Shown here one piece after another: positions 1 through 10,700 of a stretch of 64,000 nt of DNA (the stretch's first letter is position 1; the number at the start of each line of letters is the position of its first letter). The notes beneath the pieces were generated by a model that worked only from the letters and a program-made list of their open reading frames with translations, made no database searches and was not told the DNA's origin. Made by a program: the position numbers and the translations under genes. Origin of the DNA: Chinchilla lanigera (Eukaryota > Chordata > Mammalia > Rodentia > Chinchillidae); NCBI RefSeq assembly GCF_000276665.1, contig NW_004955433.1, positions 15,358,910 through 15,422,909 of the forward strand, in the 5' to 3' direction.

Positions 1-390
1 CCCTCCCCCTCTCTGTTCTTCCTGCCCCCTCCTTTGCCCCCTCTCTGCCTCCCTCTCTCCTTCCCTCCCTGGCAGTGTTTTGGGTGGGGCCATTTATCCT
101 GCTGACAGCCAGGGGCCCAGGCTGTGTGCAGTTGTCCTGCTCTGCAGCCCTGGGGGCTTTGCTTGCCCAAGCTGTGAGGCATGTCGTATGTTTCCTGGAA
201 ACTTGAGTAAAAGCAGGAATGGCTGTCATCTCTGAGAGCAGAACACTAGTGGTTGTGGTGGTGGAGCTCTGGCTGATTTGTTTCCTATGCAGTTACTACT
301 GAAATGCACAGGTGCACCCTGCAGCCCTGCCTTTCTTCCGTGTCTTGCTTGCTCTCACTCCATGGCCTCTCCTGTCTTTTGCCTTCTCAG

Positions 391-491
391 TTCTTCGCAC
401 ACTCATGGGACACAAAGCCAACATCTGCAGCCTGGATTTCCACCCCTATGGCGAGTTTGTGGCCTCTGGTTCCCAGGATACGAACATTAAG
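391..491 (+). CDS. KATNB1: KATNB1 exon, WD40 repeat (residues ~97-130)
   Basis: Acceptor cag at 388-390 and donor gtgagt at 492. It encodes ..[19 protein letters not shown].., a WD40 repeat with the GH and the SGSQD turn. The first two bases complete a split isoleucine codon. Confidence 0.96.
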
Positions 492-3400
492 GTGAGTTGC
501 CTCTCTGGAGAGCAACCTGCCTGATGGCTAGGCTTCTGTGTGCATCTGGGGGCATCTTCCCTGCTTTGCATCACCCACACCTGCCTGGGAAAGGGGATAT
601 GCAGACACTCAGGCACCAGACACTGGGTTTAGGATGCCCAGCTGGGGTGAGTGGTATCCAGGCCTCTGTCACTGTAACAAATGAGACCTGAAGTGCCCAC
701 TTTACTCTGCCCTTGGCCTAGGCTCCTGGTCATGACCTCTTATGACACTGCCCCTCTGCTCCTCTCCCCACAGCTCTGGGACATCAGGAGGAAAGGCTGT
801 GTGTTCCGGTATAGGGTAAGGACAGCAACCTGTCAGTCTCTATGACTGTGCGGTGTGTAGGGGTGGGGACTGTAGTCCATCGTGGGTGAGACGTGGATTG
901 TGGTCTGAAGCAGAATAGGGTGCTGTGGGTGGCCCATCCCAACCCCTTAGCTTTCCACCAGTCCCCAGAACTGTAACCGTGTTTACCCCACTGCTCTGCA
1001 CTTGATTTTGCAGGCAGGTAACTGTGGTGTTCAGTAAATGAGATTCCGCCCATGGGAGTTTGGTGGCGCTGTGCTGAACTATTACTTTTAGAGATGTTCA
1101 GGGCTTTTGACATTAAAAGATGTCATTTAATTCTCGCAAAGGGGCCATAAAATATGATTCCCAAACATGATCACATTGTCCTGTAGGCCTGGGAATCTGT
1201 GGCTACATGTGGAGAAATGTCCCTGTCAGACATCTCCCAGCTAGGGTACCTTTAGGCCTGTTCCCCTGGAAGGCACCGTTGGGGCTGCGCTGGAAGAGCT
1301 GGGGAGAGGCTTGCGCAGCACAGGCCCCTCGAGTGAACTCCATGCACTGACTTCCCTCCTCAGGGCCACAGCCAGGCTGTGAGGTGTCTCCGGTTCAGCC
1401 CGGATGGGAAATGGTTGGCATCGGCCGCAGATGACCACACAGTGAAGGTAACTCCTGGCTGGAAGTGGATCTGGGGTCCAGGGTCTGCTGATCGCACCCT
1501 AGCTGAGTCCTCACCTCCCTCACCTGCCCCAAGCCTGTCCAGGGTGGGAGGTTTGTGGACAAAGAGCTGGGGCTGGATTAGAGGGAGAGCGGGCAGCCAG
1601 ATGCCTCATTTGTCCCTGACTGCTACCTGCCCGGCCCTCAGCTCTGGGACCTGACTGCTGGCAAGATGATGTCCGAGTTCACTGGCCACACAGGGCCTGT
1701 CAACGTGGTAGAGTTTCACCCCAACGAGTACCTCCTGGCCTCTGGCAGCTCTGACAGGTGAGGAACAGACCACATCACCTGGGACTACTATCCTACACCC
1801 TCTCTGTCCCATCTCTCGGTCCCAAGGTGTCATATGCCTGATGAGCCCATGTAGGCCAAATTGGCTTCCAGCCACGCCAGGATTGCTCCCTGCTCCTGTC
1901 TTTCCCCCAGCTCTGGCTCCTGGCTCTGATGTCTTGGATCTGTGTTTTCACAGACAGTTCAGGGTCTGAGGCCCCAGTGAGTCCACTGTATAGGGAGACC
2001 AAGGCCACTAGAGCTCTGGGGCACGGGCCATGGGGCTCAGCCTTAATCCTGTTCACCCTCCCTCTGGTTGTGCAGGGTCAGGCCCTACCACAGCCATTAC
2101 TCCTAGTGGCCCTGGTTCAAGGGCAGAGGTATCTGGAGAGAAGCTGCCTTCCCAGGCCATGGGCCTGTGTGGAGGCCTGATGGGTACTGGCTTCTTGGCA
2201 CAATGGGGCTCTCTTTGCAGGACGATCCGTTTTTGGGATCTGGAGAAGTTCCAGGTGGTGAGCTGCATTGAAGGAGAGCCAGGGCCTGTCAGGTACCAAC
2301 AGCTGTATGAGTGGGCCCAGCCCCTCCTCTCCCACCTCCAGGAGGCAGTATAGGGGATTGAGGGACCTTTCCTGTCCCTACTCCTGCTGCTTCTTGGTCC
2401 TGGGCTCCGATGATTTTCTGGGGTGGCGACAGGCTGGTTGTCCCGGGACCCACAGCCAACTCTCACCTGGCCCAGGAGCGTCCTCTTCAACCCGGATGGC
2501 TGCTGCCTGTACAGCGGCTGCCAGGACTCACTGCGCGTCTATGGCTGGGAGCCTGAGCGCTGCTTTGATGTGGTCCTCGTCAACTGGGGCAAGGTGGCTG
2601 ATCTGGCCATCTGCAATGACCAGCTGGTGAGAGCTGAGGCGCCCACCACCCATCTCCCCTCAAGCCACCTCCCTGCCACCCCTGCTGCCGGATCTTGGCA
2701 CTAGGTCCAGCCCCAGCTCTTTCATTTCCTAGATAGGCGTGGCCTTCTCCCAAAGCAACGTCTCCTCTTACGTGGTGGACCTGACACGGGTCACTAGGAC
2801 AGGCACAGTGGCCCAGGACCCCGTGCAAGACAGCCGGCCCCTGACAGAGCAGCAGCCCCACCCCAGTGCCCCACTCCGGCGTATCTATGAACGGCCCAGC
2901 ACAACCTGCAGCAAGCCCCAGAGGTGGGGTGCTGGGGCCCATGGAGGGCATGGGGGATGCGTGGAGGGGTGGGACTGGGCCTAACCACAGCCTTTGCTGC
3001 CAGGGTGAAGCACAACTCAGAGAGCGAGCGCCGCAGCCCCAGCAGCGAGGATGACAAAGATGAGCGCGAGTCCCGGGCTGAGATCCAGAACGCCGAGGAC
3101 TACAATGAGATCTTCCAGCCCAAGAACAGTATCAGTGAGGCCACACCCCATCCTGCAGCCCTGTGCCAAATCTCGCAGCAGGGTCCTTCCCAGGGCTGGC
3201 ATTGCTGTGGCTTTGCTTCACCTTAGCCACATTCCTAACCCTACCTGGGTTACCTCTGCCCTTGTCCTGTGGGCCCCACTGGGCCTTGCTCCTAGACTGA
3301 GGGTAGGAACTGAGGCACCCAGGCAGAGGTTGGTGGACCCCCAAGTGCCATAACCCTTGCTCTGAGCAGAGGGGAGCACCCCGAGCACTGGGCTGGGAAG

Positions 3401-6036
3401 GGCAGGGCTGAGGGCTCTTGGAGCCAGGAGTGCGATCACACTGCTGGGGAAGCACCTTCCGGGCCCACGCGCTCACTCACAGGCAGGAGCCCCGAGAACC
3501 GGCGCCATTTGTCTTGGCAGGTCGGACCCCACCCCGAAGAAGCGAGCCCTTCCCAGCACCCCCTGAGGACGGTGAGTCAGGGCAGAGCCTGGCCTCCAGG
3601 GACCCTGCTTCCCCAGCCTCTCCCCCACTGGGCCTTGTCCCTCCACCTGCCTAAAACACCTGCTGTGTCCTGGACAAGGTCCCGGCGACTAACGTGAGCC
3701 AGACAGGCAGGTGCTCTCAGCCTATGCCTGCCTAAGTGTGGGACGACAGTAGACAGACGTGTACAGGGAGTCCACCCTGGACACAGGCTGCAGAGCACAG
3801 TGAGGCTGTTAGGGACCTTGGAAGATGAGCTGCAGGAGGGGAAAGAGAGGACAGGCCTGGGGGTGGGGAGGAGGCAGGAGCACATGAGCCCCACTGGGGA
3901 CAGGAAGCCCAGAAGGCCCTGGCTGGGAGTTTGGGATTTACAGTGGGAACAAAGGTGATCCACTTCAGAATGGAGTGGGCATGGGTGGGCATGGGTGGGC
4001 ATGGGTGGGCCTCTCCCCCGTGGGCCCCTCCCCTGTCCTCCGTAGCGTCCTGCCCTCCATCTGGCTTCCCCTCATGGACTAAGCCTCTTCTCAGTCGCCT
4101 TCTTAAGGCTGGGTTTCCTCAGAGCCTCTCCCTCCTCCACTTCCTGTTGTCTGCTCCGCACCACAGATTCCATTCCTAGTGACAAGATGGCTCTGAAACT
4201 CCTGGGTCCCCAAACAAAACTCGGCATGGGAGACAGCCCCACCCCTGCCACCTGCCTCTCCGGGACCCCAAGCTGCTGACGGTCTCCCCTCCCCAGTTCT
4301 CCCTGGGCTCCCCGTTGTCTGCTGCTCTACCCCGCAACTACAGATTCCTCCCAGAGTCTCCCCAGGCCCTGCCCTCTCCCCGCCCATCCCTTCTCCTGGC
4401 CTAACCTGATGATCTTTTCCGTTTGCACCCAGACATGGCCACAGTGAGGGAGGCAGCAAAGCCGAGCCCAGACATGGATGTACAGTGCCCAGTGCCAATC
4501 GTACGTCCAAGCGGAGGGGCCCTGGCCCAGGCCTCCTGTGGTGGTGGGAGGCAAGGGCAGGCCTCATGCTGGCTGCCCGCTGAACCTCTGACCTCTGCAG
4601 CTCGAGGTCCCGGCTCAGCCCCCAGTCCTCACATCCACGCCTACCCCCAAGGGTGAGCTCTCCATCATCCCTGCCACTCGGAACGAGCCCATTGGGCTGA
4701 AGGCCTCCGACTTCCTGCCTGTGAGTGGGGACTGAGCCTGAGAGGTGAGGGGGCAGCCATGGGGTGAGGGCAGAGCTGTGCCGCCCGCTCCCATGCCAGT
4801 GTCTGGGTCTGTCCCTTAGGCCGTGAAGATCCCCCAGCAAGCAGAGCTGGTGGATGAAGATGCTATGTCACAGATCCGCAAGGGCCATGACACCATGTGT
4901 GTGGTGCTTACCAGCCGCCACAAAAACCTGGACACTGTGCGGGCTGTGTGGACCACAAGTGACATCAAGGCAAGTGTCCTGCGCCACTCCCACCCTCCCC
5001 GCCTGGGGCCTGGCCTCATGTCCCCCTCTGCCTTCTGCCCGAGTTTGGGGCTGAACTGAGAAAAGGCCACCTGAGGAGTGGGGGAGCCTTGCAGTTGCGT
5101 CATGACTGTCCCCACCCCCTGACGGAGCTCTCTCTGCAGTCGTCAGTAGACTCTGCCGTGGCCATCAACGACCTGTCAGTGGTGGTGGACCTCCTGAACA
5201 TAGTCAACCAGAAAGCGTAAGTGGCCGTGCGGGTTGGGGGTGGTTGGAGGACCGGAGCTGCCTGTCAGTGCCACGCCCGCCTCTCCCCAGCTCCCTGTGG
5301 AAGCTGGACCTGTGCACCACTGTCCTGCCGCAGATCGAGAAGCTTCTGCAGAGCAAGTATGAGAGGTAGGGAATGAGGCCTACTAGGTGGGAGCCAGGGA
5401 CGGGAAAGGACTCGGGGCCCGGGAGGTGGCTGGGAAGCATTGCAGCCCTTCTACCCCCAGGCTGGGCAGAGGGGAAAAGGCCTGTGTGTGTGCATGTGTG
5501 CCTTGTTCTGTCCATTCCCAAAGCTATGTCCAGACAGGCTGCACTTCCCTGAAGCTGATCCTGCAGCGCTTCCTGCCCCTGATCACAGACATCCTGGCTG
5601 CCCCGCCCTCCGTGGGTGTTGACATCAGCCGTGAGGAGAGGTGAGAGCCAGGCTGGTATCCAGACAGTTTAGAGAACACACGTGTCATTTGAGGCTAGGC
5701 CTCAGCGCATGGGGTCGGCGTAGCCAGAGCCTGGGTCCCTGCATGGCCTAGCTGCCCCCAAGCCCTGGGATGGCCAGGTGGTCCTGGGCCATACCCTTCT
5801 CATCTGCGAAGGGGTAGAGTGGAGAGGACACAGAGGCCCCAGGGCTGGGGGTGAATCTCAGTGGCCATGCCGACTTCCTGAGGCCCGGGCCCTCTGCCCA
5901 CAGGCTACACAAGTGCCGGCTCTGCTACAAGCAGCTCAAGAGCATCAGCGGCCTCATCAAGAGCAAGTCCAGCCTGAGCGGCCGCCATGGCAGTGCCTTC
6001 CGGGAGCTGCACCTGCTCATGGCTGCTTTGGACTGA
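391..6036 (+). CDS. KATNB1: KATNB1, katanin p80 WD40 subunit B1 (5'-partial, 16 coding exons)
   Basis: Katanin p80 partners the p60 AAA ATPase and directs microtubule severing at centrosomes and spindle poles. Seen: 16 exons joining at 391-491, 774-815, 1364-1447, 1642-1757, 2221-2292, 2476-2626, 2733-2923, 3004-3134, 3521-3571, 4433-4500, 4601-4720, 4820-4969, 5140-5216, 5291-5365, 5524-5640 and 5904-6036, all in frame. The joined reading starts inside the codon equivalent to residue 97 and runs to a TGA, giving exactly the 655-residue human length. The first exons carry WD40 repeats with GH and WD dipeptides. A polar linker follows (about residues 310-470), then the C-terminal con80 domain that binds p60. 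The first 96 codons lie upstream of the window. It converges on KIFC3. All introns are GT-AG except the one after 4969, which starts with GC. Identification rests on near-identity to the mammalian protein as I know it. Confidence 0.97.
774..815 (+). CDS. KATNB1: KATNB1 exon, WD40 strand (residues ~131-144)
   Basis: A 42-nt exon, phase 0 on both sides, flanked by cag and gtaagg. It encodes [14 protein letters not shown], which closes the preceding WD repeat. Confidence 0.96.
1364..1447 (+). CDS. KATNB1: KATNB1 exon, WD40 repeat (residues ~145-172)
   Basis: An 84-nt exon, phase 0 on both sides, encoding [20 protein letters not shown].. and ending in DDHTVK. Acceptor cag at 1361-1363, donor gtaact. 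Confidence 0.97.
1642..1757 (+). CDS. KATNB1: KATNB1 exon, WD40 repeat (residues ~173-210)
   Basis: Encodes [13 protein letters not shown].. through [10 protein letters not shown]. It ends two bases into an arginine codon completed by the next exon. Donor gtgagg. Confidence 0.97.
2221..2292 (+). CDS. KATNB1: KATNB1 exon, WD40 repeat (residues ~211-234)
   Basis: Encodes [20 protein letters not shown] and following residues. Acceptor ttgcag ends at 2220; donor gtacca begins at 2293. Confidence 0.96.
2476..2626 (+). CDS. KATNB1: KATNB1 exon, WD40 repeat (residues ~235-285)
   Basis: Encodes [20 protein letters not shown] and continues to AICNDQL. This is the last clear blade-like segment of the propeller. 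Acceptor cccag, donor gtgaga. Confidence 0.97.
2733..2923 (+). CDS. KATNB1: KATNB1 exon, end of propeller and start of linker (residues ~286-348)
   Basis: Encodes [20 protein letters not shown] then the proline-rich start of the linker, ..[18 protein letters not shown]. Acceptor cctag; donor gtgggg. The following intron is only 80 nt. Confidence 0.96.
3004..3134 (+). CDS. KATNB1: KATNB1 exon, acidic/serine linker (residues ~349-392)
   Basis: Encodes [20 protein letters not shown] and [15 protein letters not shown], a charged and probably disordered linker. The donor gtgagg begins at 3135, splitting a serine codon. Confidence 0.96.
3521..3571 (+). CDS. KATNB1: KATNB1 exon, linker (residues ~393-409)
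   Basis: A 51-nt exon encoding [16 protein letters not shown]. Acceptor ggcag at 3516-3520, donor gtgagt. Confidence 0.95.
3974..4010 (+). repeat. 10-bp minisatellite in a KATNB1 intron
   Basis: atgggtgggc is repeated three times perfectly (3981-4010) with a partial copy before it. Confidence 0.85.
4433..4500 (+). CDS. KATNB1: KATNB1 exon, linker (residues ~410-432)
   Basis: A 68-nt exon encoding [20 protein letters not shown] and two more residues. Less conserved than its neighbours, as expected for the linker. Acceptor cccag, donor gtacgt. Confidence 0.92.
4601..4720 (+). CDS. KATNB1: KATNB1 exon, linker to con80 (residues ~433-472)
   Basis: Exactly 40 codons, phase 0 on both sides: [10 protein letters not shown].. 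through [14 protein letters not shown]. Acceptor tgcag, donor gtgagt. Confidence 0.96.
4820..4969 (+). CDS. KATNB1: KATNB1 exon, start of con80 domain (residues ~473-522)
   Basis: Exactly 50 codons, [20 protein letters not shown].. to ..TSDIK. The sequence after the last codon is gcaagt, so the intron uses a GC donor with an otherwise perfect match (AAG|GCAAGT). No GT donor in the vicinity keeps the conserved frame. Confidence 0.95.
5140..5216 (+). CDS. KATNB1: KATNB1 exon, con80 domain (residues ~523-547)
   Basis: Encodes [20 protein letters not shown] and IVNQK. Donor gtaagt. The intron that follows is 74 nt (5217-5290), the shortest in the gene as seen here. Confidence 0.96.
5291..5365 (+). 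CDS. KATNB1: KATNB1 exon, con80 domain (residues ~548-572)
   Basis: Encodes [20 protein letters not shown] and SKYE, part of the helical p60-binding domain. Acceptor cccag, donor gtaggg. Confidence 0.96.
5524..5640 (+). CDS. KATNB1: KATNB1 exon, con80 domain (residues ~573-611)
   Basis: Encodes [20 protein letters not shown] then [18 protein letters not shown]. Acceptor aaag at 5520-5523, donor gtgaga. Confidence 0.97.
5904..6036 (+). CDS. KATNB1: KATNB1 terminal coding exon (residues ~612-655 and stop)
   Basis: Encodes [20 protein letters not shown].. and ends ..[12 protein letters not shown] then TGA at 6034-6036. The exon continues as 3'UTR to about 6298. Confidence 0.97.
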
Positions 6037-6298
6037 GGGACTCAGTGGGCGGGGCACCAAGCAGCCCTCAGGGCCTGGCCTCCCCCCTTTGCCTGTGCCC
6101 ACTAGCCCAGGAGCCTCTGCCCGGTGTCTGCTACTGCCAGAGGCCATCCTGGAGGTGGCGGAGTGGGCCCTGACCGTGTTCCTCCTTCAACAGCTGCCCA
6201 GCTTTGCCCAACTTGTTTCTTGGGACAGCAAACACAGCCCCGGGGCTGCTGCTATAATTTATAGGCAGGTTTTATTAAATTTGTAACTGTTCCCTGTT
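6037..6298 (+). other. KATNB1: KATNB1 3'UTR
   Basis: Short 3'UTR between the stop codon and the inferred cleavage site after the ATTAAA signal. Its end is inferred from the signal and the T/GT-rich stretch after it. Confidence 0.8.
6274..6279 (+). terminator. KATNB1: KATNB1 polyadenylation signal ATTAAA
   Basis: The common variant hexamer attaaa sits about 240 nt after the stop. A T/GT-rich downstream element (tgttttgttgtg) begins about 20 nt later. Cleavage is probably near 6295. Confidence 0.75.
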
Positions 6299-7034
6299 TT
6301 GTTGTGCAAGGGGCATCCTCTGGCCATGCAGCTCACCCATGATGGCCTGCTGTGCCAGGCTGTGTGGCCAGGAGGGGGCAGCAGAGTGACAGGTGTGCCA
6401 GCTTAACTCTGAGTGTGAAAGGGGAGGCAGTTAAGCCCCCCACACTAGGAAACAGATGAGGCTATCATCCATCTCTGCCACCCTGCCAGAGGTCCTTGAG
6501 TCCCTGCAAGATTCCAGGACCTCAGCCTTATAGACATGGCCACCAGTAGGCTGGTACAAGGCCAGAAGGGTAGGTGCACCTTCTGCTGAGGGCTCCAGAC
6601 AGCTTCTGTTCCCTCCAGGAACCCCTGAGGCTGCATGGTGTCAGGGTCAGGAGGGGTACCGGGGGAGTGTCGAGTGTCGGGCTCATCTCTGGCCAGTTTA
6701 ATCAAGGAAAGTCTGGGCTGGAAAGAGGGCAGGTTGGAGCTCCTGCATGGTATGAGCCTCAGCAAGCCTTAAAGCTCTCTGGGGCTGTAGTTTCCCACTT
6801 ATCACATGGAGATGACACTATGGGATAAGCAGATATTGCAGCACACAGTAGGTACCTCATAAGGGTAACCTTGACCATAAACAGAAGGCAGCCCTTACTC
6901 TGGGGCAGAGACAATGATGACACCCAGGTTCCCTGGTTCAGGCCGTTATTCCTACCTGAAGAAGATGGGCTCTGAAAGCCCATAGGTGACCAGCCAGTGC
7001 TCCATCCCCTGAGACCAACACTTTCAAAGGACAC
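6299..7034. other. Spacer between convergent KATNB1 and KIFC3 3' ends
   Basis: About 735 bp between the two inferred cleavage sites. Nothing coding is recognisable. It contains a MIR-like fragment near 6788-6870. Confidence 0.7.
6788..6870 (+). repeat. MIR-like SINE fragment
   Basis: Resembles the MIR core and tail: gtttcccacttatcacatgg, then a ..gcacacagtaggtacctcat.. stretch. Diverged. Confidence 0.45.
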
Positions 7035-7705
7035 TTGTGTAAAAAGGTTTTTATTTTAATAAAAATGGCTAAGCTTCCAAAAGTTCTTAAATAGGATTTC
7101 TGAGGGAGGGAGGAGTATGTCAGGAAGCCAGTGAGCAAGGAGAATGCCTGCTGCCAGGCAGCTGAGAGGACAGAACCTTGCCCACTGGCCTCCTGCCAGT
7201 TATAAATACAGCCCGGCCATGGCAGGTACCTGGGCTTCTGTGTACACCTAGGAACACGATGTACACGCCCCTGTGAGATGCCCTTGTGCAGGACAGCGGC
7301 GTCAGGGCTCCCCTTGCCGTCCACCAGCTCAGGCCTGTACCAGGGTGCTCCTGTACCTTCCTGGAGGCCCTGCAGGACGCACATGAGGAGGGGGCTGCCC
7401 ACCCTCAGGCGCGGGAAGGGAGCTGGGCCAGTCCAGCAAGAGGCCTGCCCTCCCCATGAGGGCCAGCTCCTGTGCCCAGAGCCCACAAGGCCAAGCAGGC
7501 ACTCCTCCCCTCCGGTCCGTGCCGTTTGTGCCAAGTGACACCACTTCCTTCTCAAGGAGTTTCTCATCTGTGCATCAGAGCAGGCGGGCCTCCACTTCCA
7601 TCCCTGATGCTGCAGCAGGAGCAGGCCAGGAAGGCCTCAGGCCCCGCTCCAGGCCCAGCAGGTTGACACATCCTCGTCCTTATACAGGCACTGGCTTCAA
7701 CTTCC
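7035..7705 (-). other. KIFC3: KIFC3 terminal 3'UTR exon
   Basis: On the - strand a strong acceptor (pyrimidine-rich ..ctgtctcccccgcag) ends at 7706. The exon then runs to a polyadenylation signal near 7050. If the upstream donor at 7917 is not used, this region is instead continuous with the stop-codon exon. Confidence 0.65.
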
Positions 7706-10700
7706 CTGCGGGGGAGACAGAGGTCCTCAGCCATTGCATTGGTGGGTGGGCCCACGGCCGTGCAGGGGCAAGAAGAGCAGGGAGCCCAGCAGAAGCACGC
7801 AGATAGCAGGCAGCAAAGCACAGGCCCTGCCTGAGCAACTGAACCTGCGTAGCCCTTCACCTGCAGCGGGTGGTAGGTGTGCAGCAGGCAGCCCTGGGCC
7901 GCTGGCCCCACACTCACCTGGAGACTGCAGCCCCAGCCGTCAGGCTGAAATCAAAGTGACAGGCATCTCACTGGTGGGCTTGTCCTGTCCCACCAGGGCC
8001 CTGCCGCCCCCACTCCTCTAGAATCCAGGGCTGGACAGGACCTTGCATAAGGGGAGCCCACTCCTCACGTGAAGTGAGCTCTGAGCTTTCTGCCCCTCAT
8101 CCCATAAGAACACCAGCATCGAGGCCCAGGGCAGGGAGGGAGCCTGCCATGGAGGGGCTGTGCATGAGCCCGGGACAGCCAGCTTGAGAATCTTGTCCTG
8201 GCACCTCTTTATACCACCTCTCTCCTGTGGCCCAGTTTTCCCATCTGTAAAATGGACACAGTGCTGCTTGCCCTGACTGCTTCTGGGAGCTGGGTAATGT
8301 GAGACTGGCTTTGAACTTTTATAAGATTTTTAAAAAGGAAAGAAGGGGAAACAGTGGCTGTGACAATCGTGTGTGGAGAGCTCACCTGAGGGCTGCAGCT
8401 TCCTCCGGATGGAGCCAGGACGGCTGGAGGTCCCAGAAGCAGGGGCCGAGTGTGCTCGTGCTGATGGCTGTGGTGTCTGGCAAGCTGGCTCCAGCTGTGA
8501 GCAGGAAGGGCAGGTAGGCTGGGGTCTATGGCAGACCCGGCTCCTCCCCACCCCCACACTGTGCGTCCCTCCGCTCCTGAAACTCGGTTTCCTCATCTGT
8601 AAAATGGGCATGATGAAGATGCTCCTGCCTCACAGAGTCCGTGTAAGAGTTAAAGGAGAATCTATGTGGAGAATCGGCTCCTGCTGTGCACCCGCCATGT
8701 GCCAGGCCCAAGGACTAGCTGATGAGCTACAGGTATTCCAAAGCCAAGACAGACTTGGACCTCTTGGGGCCATTGTGTTTGATTCAAGTTGTAGCTCTGC
8801 CCCCAGGGCAGCTTCTTTCCGCCTCCACCCCAGGCTGCCACCCCCACTCCCCCTACAGCTCTCCCCATAATGTGACCCACAAAGCTAGCCTGGGGCCAGC
8901 CTGAGGCAGCCCGCAGGGGACCCCTACCTCCAGATGCTCCTGACTCGACCAGGACCTGAGCTCTGTGTGGCGAGACCCGGGGCCCAGCTCCACGGAACGC
9001 ACTCTCTCAGCGAACCTGAGGGAGTACAGCGTCTCGCCAGAGTTCTTCTCCACAGGGGACACCTAGGGGACATGGGAGGTCACGTCCCATCCAGGCCAGC
9101 TGGCTGCCTCCTCAGCACAGAGCGGGCAGCACGGTTCCCAGAGGGCGTTGTGAGGGCAGGAGCGGTGACAGGAAGGTGAAGGGCACAGACACCAAGTGCC
9201 GCGCCTGTGGCCAGCTGTGTGTGCGGCTGATGGGAGGGCACAGGAGGCTGACGCTGGAGCTGCCCCTGACCGGGGCCCTTCCCTGCCCACTCCAGGAAGC
9301 CCGCACACCTGCACAGCCAAGGGCAGGGAGTCCCCAGGCCCTCACCTGCACCACCATGAGGGTCTTGCTGTCGCCGTTCAGCGAGTCCTGCAGCAGGTAG
9401 GTGAGCTTGGAGTTGCGGAAGGGCACGTGGCCCTGGCGAGAGCGCAGGGCGGCAATGACATCCCCCAGGGCCGACAGTGACTTGTTGATATGCTGTGCCT
9501 CCCGCAGGCGGCTGCCCTCAGCCCCTGACTTGCCCACACGCTCTGAGCCAGCCAAGTCTACCAGGTTCAGCTTCCCTGCAGAGAAGGCACCAGGGAGGTC
9601 AAGGCTGCCCGAGGGGGTCCCGGGTCCCAGCCCAGCTACCATCCCTTACTCACCCGTGGTACGGAGGCCTGTGCTGCAGTCCCGGCCCCGCACCGTCACG
9701 ATGAGCAGGGCGTGTGAGCGGGAGCTGTGCTCGTTCATGTTGGTGAACTCTGTGGTGCGGTTGTTGTGACCGAACTCAAACACCTGTGTGGCAGGCAGAG
9801 CACAAGTTTAGACCGAGAGCCGTGGGGTCGCCTGTCCTACAGCTCCCTGCCGAAGGGAGGCTGCGTGCACAGACACGGCACAGCCTGCTCTCATGTCCCC
9901 TCCTGTCCTCCTCTGGAGCAGCTCTGCCTGGGGCTGCGTCAGGGTCTCTCTAGCCCCTCACCTTGTTGATGTCATCCACACTCTGCACCCGGAACTCGGT
10001 CAGCCCTGGCACATACAGCCGCCCGCTGCCGTCGGGGCACAGCCGAATCTCCAGCTTCTCCTGAGGCTCTGTCCCCAGCAGGTCCCTGTAGGGCAGACAG
10101 GACAGTCACGCCTTTCTCCCACTTCTGGTCTCCACCTGCACTGCACTGGCGTCCCAACCCAGAACACTCTCCGCACCCCTCACACAGCCTTGAACAGCAG
10201 CAAAGCCTCCCTCCTCCAGCTCCTCCCCTGCAGTCAGCCAGAAATGGGGAGACCAACTGATCCCCCACAGTCCTGTGGGAGTGCTGAGCCAGGGCCGCTT
10301 CCCACCACCCACTCATCACTACCTGGCTCAGCCCACAGGTGGAGAAGGGGGTCCCTGGGTCTAAGTCTCCCGAGCAGCTTGGTGATCGACCTGCCCAGGG
10401 AACATCTGGGCCCCAGGACTGGGTCACGCTGAATTTGGAGCATGGCCCCTTCATGGCCTCATCAGGAACCTGAGCTCCTACCAGGAAGACCCCACTGCCC
10501 ATCCCTGTGGCTCCAGCCCTGCCTCAGGGACCCCAAAGCTGCCAGGACAGCACTCTCAGCGCCCTAGGCCCACCTGAGGACCTCATTGTAGATCTCGGTT
10601 ACGCTGACGGTGATAGTGTACTCCCAGTCGGCCGCCTTCTCCTGCACCTCGGAGAAGAGCAGCTGCAGGGCCCGCTGGTTGATGCCTGGGTTCTCAAGAG

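Noticed and set aside
4103..4840. 245-residue open frame on the - strand across KATNB1 exons
   Set aside because: It is antisense to well-supported KATNB1 exons and introns, low in complexity, and matches no family I know.
8326..8494. Alternative KIFC3 C-terminus by read-through past the donor at 8386
   Set aside because: The spliced form gives the QPSA ending known from human. The read-through tail has no conservation I can recognise, so I kept it only as a comment.
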